Shown here one piece after another: positions 47,247 through 58,249 of a DNA stretch of 64,000 bases. Location of the stretch: contig JAAOMT010000230.1 of assembly GCA_016748015.1 (NCBI GenBank), positions 71,795 to 135,794 on the forward strand, written 5' to 3'. Made by a program: the position numbers and the translations under genes. Numbering within the stretch: the first letter of the stretch is position 1; each line of letters begins with the position of its first letter. The notes below the pieces were generated by a model that ran no database searches, was not told the origin of the DNA, and saw only the letters and a program-made list of their open reading frames with translations. This stretch comes from Geosiphon pyriformis. Its lineage: Eukaryota; Glomeromycota; Glomeromycetes; Archaeosporales; Geosiphonaceae.

Positions 47247-48187
47247 TGTTACAGATGATTATTTGGGGTTTCAAAGCAAATAACAAACCTGTAACTTGGT
47301 GCTTAATTAATATAATGATAATATTGGTTTCTGAAAGTTAACTGTATCTAAAGGTTTGGGTTGAGTTTTTTGTATAATGGACAGAGATTCAGTTGTGGTT
47401 TTAGTAGCTTTCTGAAATCACAATTCTGTCTAATTTCTTTTTCAGCTTAGTGGCTGGTTTTATTCTGGCAGTCATACTCTTTTGGTAAGCTATCCATTAA
47501 TTTATAAATTTTATACTCTTATTTCAGGGTCTTTTATCAGGCTATCTTTGACATCAATTACTCAGTGCTTAATCTCTTTAATCAGTAGTAAATAAACAAA
47601 CAAAATAAAATAAAATAAAATAAATGAAAAATGAAAAAAAATAAGAAATTAGTATTTCATTAATAGCTGTAATCAAGAGCTATTGTTCTAATATGGTTAA
47701 GTGTTAGATTTTATCAACATAAAGTGTTGATAAATGGAAGAGTAATTATATTTTCAAACAAATGACAATAACATGGATTTGAAGAATTGAAGAGATCTTT
47801 TATTTATATAATTTTATTTTGGTTGATAGCAACTATTCTTAAAATGAGGATTAATAAATAGAAAAGAAAGGAGATTGTTCTAAATTAATAAAACTCTATT
47901 AAATTCTCCTGGAATTATTTTTTCTGCTTTTAACACTCTTGCTATATATATATAATTTATATTATACAAAATTCTGCATATTCATAAGCAATGTGCCATG
48001 ATTTCTTAAGCAATATGCCTGTAATTTCTGACAATATGCTTATTGCTGAGCAATATGTCATAATTTTCTGACAATGCTTTATATTGCTGAGCAATGTGCT
48101 CATGTGTTAAATACTATTCTCTTATTGGTCTATTTTTCTTATTTGTTTTTCCTACTATTTTCTTGTATTCTTTTTCTATAAGTAACA
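47247..48187 (-). repeat. Solo LTR B4 (diverged B' subfamily)
   Basis: TGTTACAGATGATTATTTGG to AAGTAACA, 941 bp. Its array near the TATATATATA box (about 47942-47955) consists of GAGCAATATGYC-like units (47990-48110) instead of the GGAATTCC units of B1-B3. The right flank is atag and the left flank, across E1, is atgg, consistent with one mutated 4-bp duplication. Confidence 0.85.
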
Positions 48188-48500
48188 ATAGAAAGAAAAC
48201 ATATTATTAATCTGATTAGAAATAAAGATTTTACTGTAAATTGGATAAAAGTTAAGAATTATTTGGAAATTTCTGACAATATAAAAACTAATGTAATTGT
48301 AGGTAAAACTGCTTATTTTATTTTTTTTTTATTAAGAGTGCAAAAATATTTCTTGGTAGCTGAAAACACAGCTGTATTTGATAATACTTGTCATTTTGTT
48401 TAAGATTTATTTAAGTCTATTTGTTATATTTAATGAAAAGCTGACTTTGGTTGTGTGGTTTCTGTTAAAATAAATTTATAGTATTATTTTAATTAGTCCA
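48188..48500 (+). pseudogene. 3' end of the LINE RNase H and tail
   Basis: Translates as ERKHIINLIRNKDFTVNWIKVK and later FLLRVQKYFLVAENTAVFD, continuing the RNase H region abandoned at 27208. Ends before the CTAGTTATATGTCGAAAGTAC block at about 48508. Confidence 0.7.
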
Positions 48501-49040
48501 AATGACTAGTTATATGTCGAAAGTACATAATTTGCATCTAATTTAAATTAATTAATTTAATATATTGTGTTAGATAACATTTATGCCTCATTTGTAAAAT
48601 AAAAAAATAAAAAAATAATTTATAATTGCAAAACATATAAACAAAAAACAATTATAATAAAATTAATTAATTTTATATACAAAAAATTTATATATTATAA
48701 TTTATAAAAATATTTAAAATAATTTATATAATAATAAATATTTTTTATTTTAGTATCTAATATTATTATTTAAAATTTGTATTTTAAGTTTTTTTGAATA
48801 CTATTATTAAAATTAAAATTTTTTAATTTTTTGGTTATTTTTAAGATTGTAAATTTGTTTATAATATTTAAATTTGTTTTTATTTAATTTTTTAAATCTG
48901 TTTTTGCTTTTATAATATATTTAAGACTAAATTAATTGATTTTTTTAATAATAATGTTTTTAAATTAATAAAAAACTCTTTGTTTCCTTAATTTTATAAT
49001 TATAATTAGAGCAAAAAGTAAAATAGTTATAATTGGTATC
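48501..49040. other. LINE end block and AT-rich spacer
   Basis: The GACTAGTTATATGTCGAAAGTACATAA-type block (48504-48530), repeated near 51910 and inverted near 62060, is followed by almost pure A/T. No gene seen. Confidence 0.5.
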
Positions 49041-51950
49041 TTTTTTTTGGTATCTTACAAAGTTTCAATCAAAATAGTTTTTTTTGTTGTAAAAGCAGCT
49101 AAACAGAATATTATAAAAGTTTTTTCCTTATTTAATAATTGTAAAAAGCTGTTTTTAATAACCACTAAAGCATCTTTTTTATTTTTAATTGATTTTTTAT
49201 TAGTCAAAATTTTCTTAAAAAGACATATTTAAATTAATTTTAATGTTGTCTTCATTTTATCTAAAAGCCCAAAAGTTTTTAATAACAAACCAGTTAACAA
49301 GTTGGTCTTCTCTTTTATAGTTTTTATATCAGGTGTTGTTAGTATTTTTTCTTTAAAAAAAATAGTTAAAAAGATTAAAAATTCAAAAAAAAGCAGTCAC
49401 TTGTTTTTGTTATTATTATATCAAACTTTTTTGTGGTTTCTAATAAGATCTTTATTGTATTATTTGACATATTATTCAAGATAAGCTAAGATCAACCATT
49501 GGCTATGTTGCCAAATATGGTATTCTCCAGTAAATTATCATCAGTTTTAGAAACAAAACAACAGTCTTCTGTTAGATTACCTATTTATAAAAACTGGGCT
49601 AATTAGATAGAAACAGACTTAATATTTTCTCTGATTTCTGGTTCTGTTATTGGTAATATCTAGAAAACTATTCCTAGTCATCAAAAATTTACTAGATAAA
49701 TAGTTTCTACTCTAATAGCTAGTGCTATTTTTAAAATTAAATTGGCTTATATTAAGATTGTTGTTTAGTTTGTACATAGTTTTTTAAGTGCAAAATTGGT
49801 ATTAAAAGACAATATAAAGCTTTTTTGTATGAAGTTTGCTTTTTAAAAAATTTTAAAAACTGCTTTTTTGGTTAAGCTTATGAATTTTATTTGTTTAGTC
49901 ACTTTTAAAATTGCCAAGTCTTTAGTAATTTCTGAGTTTGGTTTTTTTTGCTGCTGTTGTATTATATTGTTACTCATAAAATATAGGAAATATATTAGCA
50001 TATAAATTAGCCAATCAGAAGTAGCTGTAATAAATGTGGAATTCCAAGATTCTTTTCAGAGGAATTGCAAGATTTCAGAAATTTCAGAATTCCTGGTGTA
50101 AAGAATTAAAGAATTGAGAAATCTCAATTATGTATATATAATGGTAACATTAGAAGAAAAAAAGACAGACCTCTCAGTTTAGATTTAATCTAAGCAATCT
50201 TCTACATCACGAATATTAATAAATAATTATTCACTATCTCAATCTACTCTTCATTATTAACACTTTATGTTAATAGTAAATGATGCTTAACTATACTAAA
50301 ACAATAGCTCTTAATCATGACTATTGACAAAATACTAATTTGCAATCATCTTGACTTATTTTCTTTTATTTTTTCTTTATTTTTTTTATTTTATTTTCTT
50401 TTGTTATTATGTACTAATTGATTAAAAAAATTAAAACACTGAGTTATTGACGTTATGAATAGTTTGGTAAAAGACCCAAAAATAAGGGTAAAAGTATATA
50501 TATATTACCAGATAGCTTATTAGAAGGGCACAACTGCCAAATTAATCCAGCCACCATACTAAAGACAAAAATTGGAAAAAATGACTTGAGAAATCAACCA
50601 ACACCAACCATAGTAAATCTCTGTTCATTATACAAAGAACTCAATTCAAACCTTCAGATACAAACAACCTTCAGAAATCAACATCAATATAGTAATTGAG
50701 CACTAAGTTATGGATTTGTTATTTACTTTGAGACTCCAAATAATTACCTGTAACAACATAATATGCCTTTGAGTGTGTTTGCTGCTAATATTAAGACAGT
50801 TTTTAGTGTATTTGGTAAAATTGGTCATGTGATATTGAAATTTGCTGGTATTTGGCAATATATGATTGTTTATTTTGAGAAACTGGACTTTGCTGTATCT
50901 ATTTTGAATTATTGGTTAAGTTTAGTGAATAAAAATAGTATTAGGACTTTTTTTTTGATAAATTAAAATAAAACTATTATATCTTATGATAGGTTTAAAG
51001 CCAAGTTAGTTAATTTTTTCTTTGGTTGTATTGCTTTTAAAATCAGTAATATGATTTTTTAAGTTAGTGGTTAAACATGTTTCATTCTTTGTTCTTCTGA
51101 TTCTGGTTATTGTTTCTGGTTTGCTTTGATTATGTTTAAATCTCAAGTGAATTTAAATGTTGTTGTAATTAAAACTGGTATATTAAGAAAATACTGTATC
51201 TAATAGAAAACTTTTGACTGTTAATATTGTTTTAGATATTAGAAAGTAGGCTATAGGACTGTAGATTATAAAGTGTTTTTATTTTCTCCTTTCAAGACTT
51301 TTAGAGTATTTATACCTTATTTTGTAAGCTTTAAGTTTTATGTCAAAGCTTTTGTTCCTTTAAGTTCTTTTAAGTTTTTATCTTTAACAATTCTTATTCT
51401 TTCTTTTGTTATTGTTAATGACTCTTTGATGTTGTTTTGGTTGTCTTCTTTAGAATTTGATTTAACCAAACTTTTTACATTGGTTAGGTCAATTGTTAAG
51501 CTTGTTGGCTTCTTAATTATTATATTTAAACAGTTTATTAATAGTAATTTGGTTTTAAGTAGTGTTTTTAGTCTTAAAATTAATAAACTTATGATTTATC
51601 TAGGTTCTTTTAGCAAAATTATTGGTAAGTTGGAAAAAAAAGTGGTTTTACTAAAAAAAAGAGTGTTGTATAAATAATATTAATATGTCTAATAATTTAA
51701 ATTTTTAGTTGATATTAATAATAATATATTTTTTAATTTAATGTTTTTTTAAACACATAAGCTTAATAATATTAAAACTGATCTTTTAAAAACAGCTGAA
51801 TGGCTGGTTAAATTAATTCTTTATAGTGTTAAATTATTTGATATAGTTCAAAAAATATTGGCTTTAGATAAATTTACTTTTATTATAGTAATATAGCATA
51901 GTTTAAACTAACTCAAATAGCTAGTTACATGTAGAAAGTATGTAAACTAT
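49041..51950 (+). mobile_element. Second LINE ORF1 fragment, interrupted by solo LTR B6
   Basis: An ORF1 of a subfamily different from 13228-15049. After B6: PLSVFAANIKTVFSVFGKIG and KFAGIWQYMIVYFEKLDFAV (50763-50966), then a coiled-coil-like end (51273-51677, KIIGKLEKKVVLLKKR). The zinc-knuckle region near 51215-51270 has lost most Cys/His codons to Tyr. It ends soon after ORF1 at a CTAGTTACATGTAGAAAGTA block (51918-51937); no ORF2 follows. The inverted copy at 62030-64000 matches it closely. Confidence 0.75.
49968..50755 (+). repeat. Solo LTR B6 (B' subfamily, inverted)
   Basis: TGTTACTCATAAA to CTGTAACA, 788 bp. Flanks atat (49964-49967) and acat (50756-50759) form a 4-bp duplication with one transition. 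GGAATTCC-type array 50035-50120 precedes TATATATAATGG. Confidence 0.88.
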
Positions 51951-53187
<1,237 letters not shown>

Positions 53188-53730
53188 TAAATTAATATAA
53201 AATTATGATTTGCTTTAATTTAATGTAAAATTGTTTAAAATAAATTATATTGTTATATAATAAAATTTTTTTTTACATAATATATGGTTTTTAATTTATT
53301 TAACATTGTCAAGTGTTAAAATATCGTTTATTCAAAAAATGGGTTTGTCCTGTGATATTTCCGATTTCCGGAAATATCATCGATCTCTTTAACACATACC
53401 AAGCGACTAGCTGCTAGTGAACTAGTGCTTGCATCAAATTTGCATAGAACCTCGAAGAATTTATCCGCACTAAAAATGCAGCAAACAATCACTTTGAAAC
53501 AGTGCCGAGAACTAGTGTTACACCATTCGTTCGCCCTGCGACCTTATCATTTGACTAATAGTTTGTATAAAAAGTAAATTTCAACCTATTCAGATAAACT
53601 TTACCCCTTTCCCTATAATCCTTTTTCCCTTTATATCTCCAATAATATATAAGTTTAGAGTCTTAAGCGTCCTTAGCAAAATAATTTCACTTTAATACCT
53701 TATCTTTTTCAAAAAAAACAAAAAAAACAA
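53188..53730 (+). promoter_or_regulatory. Upstream region of the SEC2-like gene with inverted repeat
   Basis: TGATATTTCC (53353-53362), a 7-bp spacer and GGAAATATCA (53370-53379) form a perfect 10-bp inverted repeat, with a nested TTTCCGGAAA palindrome, 352 bp before the ATG. GC rises from here onward. A TATATAAG-like string is at 53645-53652, and the stretch before the start is pyrimidine- then A-rich, as in a 5' UTR. Confidence 0.55.
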
Positions 53731-56190
53731 ATGCCAGCAGCTGCAGCCGAGACAGGGATCCATGAAAGTCCCTTCGAAATGAACCAGGAAGATGTTCCGA
53801 TGGACACTACAAGTTTTTTGCCTTTAGTCTTACAGGCCCAAGACCTCATTTCAAAACTTGAAAATAGAGTAGTAGAGTTAGAAAGCGATCTTGAGGTAAG
53901 CTTCTCAGTCTTGTAACTTTTGGAAATTATTTCCGGGTATTTGATTGAGTTCTCTCCAGTTAAAAGATTTTCAAGGAATTTTTCAATTCACATTTGATAT
54001 ATAATTATATTATTAATCGGATAGACCATTAATGAGGCTCATGAACAAGAACGTGAGCAATTACTACAAGAAATCGGCGAAAAGGATGAATATATACATA
54101 ACTTGAAAACCAAAGTTAGTAGACTTGAGTTCGGAGCACGGGAGGCTATTGTCGTGCTAGCGCGTACAGTGGAAATGCTCAAGGCACAAAATATTGAGGA
54201 TGATGATGATATTAGTAGTAAGGAAGACGATGATGCTACGGCTGTCGAATCCACTGATTTGGAGGGACAATTTCTTGATAGTATTAAGCTCTGTCTAAAC
54301 TATTTGAAAAACTCACAAAATAATTTAAGAGCCCCGCGAAACCATAATGGAAATCATCACGAAAATCCTCAAAATTCTCAGAGGCAGATTATTGATTCTG
54401 AAACCAAACCGTTATCACCACCACCTGTCAGACGTGACTCATCGAATAAACCAGTGAAAACAATAGAAGAAGAGGTCGAGAACCTTGTTGCTTCTACAGA
54501 AAATGATCCAAATAATACTACTGATGTTCAACGTCGAGAATCGATTAGTAGTAGTCATGTTTCATTGGACGATATCAATGGTTTAGATGAATATGAATTG
54601 GATGGCTCGGAAGATATCGCCGAATTTATACTTGATGAAGAAGAAACCAATAAATTTACTGCCCAATATGAATTGACAAAAACAAAGGACGAAAAGCCAG
54701 AATCGCAGGTTATTAACCAATGCCATTCTCCTCAGGATAATGGCTCGGATTTATCGATTGAAATAGATAATCGAGAAAATGATCCTCTCGAACATGATCA
54801 CCTTAGAATAGAAAGTGATGATTATTTAGAAAGGGAGCTTGATTCAGGTGATGACGAAGAGACAGTGGACGAAGAGGATGAAAAGGAAGATGACCCAAAT
54901 GCCCTTCCTCGACTTGGACCTATCGAGAACGTCTCTCATCAAACACAAAGCATTTGTCCTAACTGTGAATCATTGCTAGAACAAGTTGATCAGCATATAG
55001 AAGAAAGAGCTTACATTAAACGTGATCTATCAGCAATGGCAATTTCCCTTTCAGAAGAGCAAGCCCTTCGTGTTCAGACACAAAATGCTAAGGAGGATTT
55101 GGAATTGGAAATTGATGACTGGGTGAACGCAATGTTTGAAAAAGTCAATCAAATGGTATTTGATGAAGCTAATTCACGTGAAGAATTGGAAATTCTAAAT
55201 CGGGAGGCCAAGGGAAAGCTGGGGAACGCATTGAAGGCATCTGCTTCAAGAGAGGACCGATTACGTGATATGAAATTACTCTTGGTTCACCTGGACTCGA
55301 TCAAGCAGAGGCAGGGAGCACCAACCCCTACACCCCCTCCAGGAATATTGAGCAGAACCTCAAGTATTCGAAGAAGTATAATGTCCAACTCTCCGATGAA
55401 TAGCCCACGTGTTAGCAAAAACTTTGGCCACATGTCACCTAGTCTTTTTTCAGCTTCGATGGAAGATTTTATGTTTGCAAAGGGTAGAAAAGTGTATATT
55501 GATGGGATTATATATGAAGAATTCCAGGAATACGTTAAATCTTTCACCACTAATCCTCCACCGAACAGTCTTAACCTTAATTCATCATATATGAAACGGT
55601 GTATGATAGAAGATATTCAGCCGTGTTTGTTCGAAGGAAATTCCGGTTGGAAATCCCCATTCTATAAAAGACGTCTTCTTGATGCTATAATAAAAAATCA
55701 ATGCGAAATACAAACTATATACTTTAATACATCAATGCCTAGCACACCTACTACTAGTCAAATTAGCATATCATCACGTTCCAGTTACCAAGAACCACCG
55801 CCAGCTCCCAAAGTAAAATGCGGTTTATGTGGATGTTTACGTAGTTGCGATTTCCGAATGAGAATTTCAGGACCTGATGTTGCAGTCCCACCCTCAGCAA
55901 CTTCTTTAAATTCCGCAAATTTATCTGTTACGGAAAGACCCGGATGGATTTTGCTTGATCGTTTCTGTCGTGATCGTATTGTGGCAGTTTGCGATTTTTA
56001 TGGTTATCTTTCGCATTTGCGTCAGGGATTGCTAGCAAACTCACCAGTTTGGGGAATTTACAAACAATGCCTTAGACATCGCAGAAAGATGGGAATGGCT
56101 CGTGTTGGTAGTGTGAGCATGTTTGAAAACGATGAGAGCAATGATTTCGAAAGCTCTGATCTGGAAGGGATGGTTGTAATTGTTCATTAA
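53731..56190 (+). CDS. SEC2: Sec2/Rabin8-like Rab guanine nucleotide exchange factor
   Basis: Activates Sec4/Rab8-type GTPases on secretory vesicles in polarised exocytosis. Two exons, 53731-53895 and 54025-56190, joined by a 129-bp GT-AG intron, 776 residues. The N-terminus (about 25-110) is a coiled coil (LENRVVELESDLE, then LLQEIGEKDEYIHNL). The middle is very acidic. The Sec2 GEF coiled coil lies at about 366-470: CPNCESLLEQVDQ, EDLELEIDDWVNAMFEKVNQ, MVFDEANSREELE. A second conserved block at about 653-750 has a CGLCGC pair, DRFCRDRIVAVCDFYGYLSH and LRHRRKMGMARVG, as in the C-terminal half of fungal Sec2/Rabin proteins. The start ATG follows an A-rich leader; an alternative Met is residue 20. 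No disruption seen. Assignment rests on motif recognition. Confidence 0.85.
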
Positions 56191-57637
56191 GTTCCGATTC
56201 CTAACGGTTCTCATGGATGGACAATAGACGGCGGAAAACGATTAATTTTCATATAGCGTCGATATGAGTCATTTCATTTTATCTTTGGGCAGTTAATTAT
56301 AATAGGCACTAAATGATGTTTGACCAGATAACTTTATTCACATCGCGTTGGATTTCATCGTCTATCTTTAATCGAAAGCGATAATGCTTCCTTTTGCTCG
56401 CCTTTGGCATTTCCACTCCTCGGTAACGGTCCGTCCTCTCCAATATGATAATTATATCCGCAATTTTGGAATAATTTTCTTGGGTATGGGCCACATCAAG
56501 TTCATTATGGCGTGGCCATCATCTTGGCATATCATTTTAGTCCATCAATAATAAAAATAGAATTGGCATTTAAATTGACTTTTATTTCTTTGTTCTCTTA
56601 AATATATATATGCACGTAAGTTTTAGTCATTTATTTACATATATGTATTTTTTTATGTCAAACTCATCGGCCCCTTAACATTTCTTATAAATACCCTCTT
56701 CCCTGATATCTTATTCATGTATCATCACCTTATCTTTACTCAAAAATTCAAATTTTATCACATTCTCATCTTGTTCTGTGGAGAAAAATAAACATTATGG
56801 TTAAGGAAAAGCGTTTTTCTCAACAAAATACCAACAAATATTTTTATAACTTTCACTAAACAATAAACGCATCACTGAATTGACTTGTTAGGACACATGG
56901 CCCTTCATTGGAAAGGAAATTATAGCAAATACTGTGCCAGTGCGGTATTTGTCTAATGCTATTTATGCCCCTAAACGATTCCTCTGGTCATAATTACATC
57001 AAATTAATTTATCTTCCTTTTGGACAACATTTGCGGATCCAAATTATACTGTACTTGCATATTAAAAAGTGGGATGTTAAAGGAAATTAAATTGTGGAAA
57101 TATTTTTTATTACTTGCATTCTAAATTCACATATGTAAATCTTTTTAATCAGTAGACTTGTAGATAAAATTTTTTTATATTTTCCTCAATTCACATAACC
57201 ATGTGTGCGTACATTTCATCGCGTTTTTTTATATACACGAAATTTGACATTGTTATTTGTTACTAATTATAAAACAGTTCCTATCAGCCAATAAAGTTAT
57301 CAACAAACTTATTTTTGGATATTATAGGCTCCGTTTATTGGGTTTTCGATATGATCTTGTATAAACAGGGTTATCATTGTTTTGGACTTAAAAGCCACAA
57401 CATAAAAATAAACTTAAAAATTTTTTTTTTTTTAGATTAATTAGTAATATACGGTTATTATTATATTACATTTTTATCTATTCAAAATTATTATTACATT
57501 ACAAAAACACATCTTTAATTTTTTTTTAAATATTTGCATTTTAGAAATAGATTATAAGTTTTACAAAATAAAAAAAAAGCCATTAGTGTAAAAATGGCTT
57601 TTTTAATGATGAATTTTGATATACATTACTAAGTAGT
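56191..57637. other. Intergenic region after SEC2-like gene
   Basis: Holds the SEC2 3' UTR and non-coding DNA of moderate AT content. A 20-codon ATG frame at 56798 is too short to support. A run of T and A near 57418-57432. No RNA gene recognised. Confidence 0.45.
57573..57604. repeat. Hairpin AAAAAAGCCATT...AATGGCTTTTTT
   Basis: AAAAAAGCCATT, a short loop and AATGGCTTTTTT form a near-perfect 12-bp stem just after the stop codon of the minus-strand gene piece at 57638. It could mark transcript 3' ends on that strand, though eukaryotic terminators do not need such hairpins. Confidence 0.55.
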
Positions 57638-58051
57638 CTAGCAGCCTAACGGAATACGATCCTCCATTCTTTCAAGACGAGAAATTAGAATTTTTAAGGT
57701 CTCACCACCCAAAACCGTTTCATGTATAGCGTTAATGTTCAATCTATTATTACTTTTACTATTATTATTATTTTATTATTATTATGTTATCAATTATAAA
57801 TCAATCCAGTCACACCGGCACTTTTTCACATTTGGCAATCCATTTACCATCAGATTTATCCCATAATGGTTGCACAATTATCATTCCATTATTGTATATA
57901 ATTCTAAAATTGAGCACAATATATTGTGTTGATAAGAAAGGAGAGATAGTTGGCAATCCCCTCGATAAGGACGGAATTGGGATTTTATCCCTCCAATCAA
58001 CACACATTGTGTTTAAGGCATTTGTCGACCCTCTTGTGGGGAAGACGTCTT
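57638..58051 (-). CDS. Unrecognised minus-strand gene piece, two exon-like blocks
   Basis: The block 57815-58051 begins after a TTTTAAG acceptor-like site and encodes DVFPTRGSTNALNT, CVDWRDKIPIPSLSRG and DKSDGKWIAKCEK. It ends at a GTGTGA donor-like site. The block 57638 to about 57735 encodes AIHETVLGGETLKILISRLE and ends MEDRIPLGC, stop. Composition is protein-like (Trp, Cys, charged residues) and unlike the flanks. The splice phases I tried do not join cleanly and no 5' part is found upstream before HIS4 ends. It may be a truncated or misjudged gene. Family not recognised. Confidence 0.35.
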
Positions 58052-58249
58052 AAAAGTTTTTTTTTAATTGGTTACAAGTATAGATTGGCAAGAGGTAACG
58101 ATTCTATTTATTGTTTTGCTGAAAATGAAGCTAAATTTTTTAATCTTGTTATTTACTAGTCAAATCGAAGTAAATTTTCATACCAATAAGGTGGCACATA
58201 AAAACATCGTTTTAAATATGGGTTTTTAATAACAAAAGTCTTTCTACAC

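Larger units (their letters stand above)
13228..48500 (+). mobile_element. Degenerate LINE broken into pieces by nested LTR insertions
   Basis: A non-LTR retrotransposon with ORF1 (13228-15049) and ORF2 (endonuclease, RT, RNase H). Pieces: 13228-16095, 16957-19520, 27166-27208, and 48188 to about 48500. They are separated by solo LTR B5, element E3, and element E1 plus solo LTR B4. Removing the insertions and their 4-bp duplications lets the RNase H region read across each junction in order. It is the oldest layer of the nest. It is more AT-rich than the LTR elements and full of transition-type stops. Confidence 0.8.

Noticed and set aside
54039-54254. Ser-rich minus-strand ORF inside the SEC2-like gene
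   Set aside because: Antisense shadow of the acidic coding region.
57784-58053. Plus-strand ORF over the unknown gene piece
   Set aside because: The minus-strand reading has better residue composition, splice-like edges and a following stop block.
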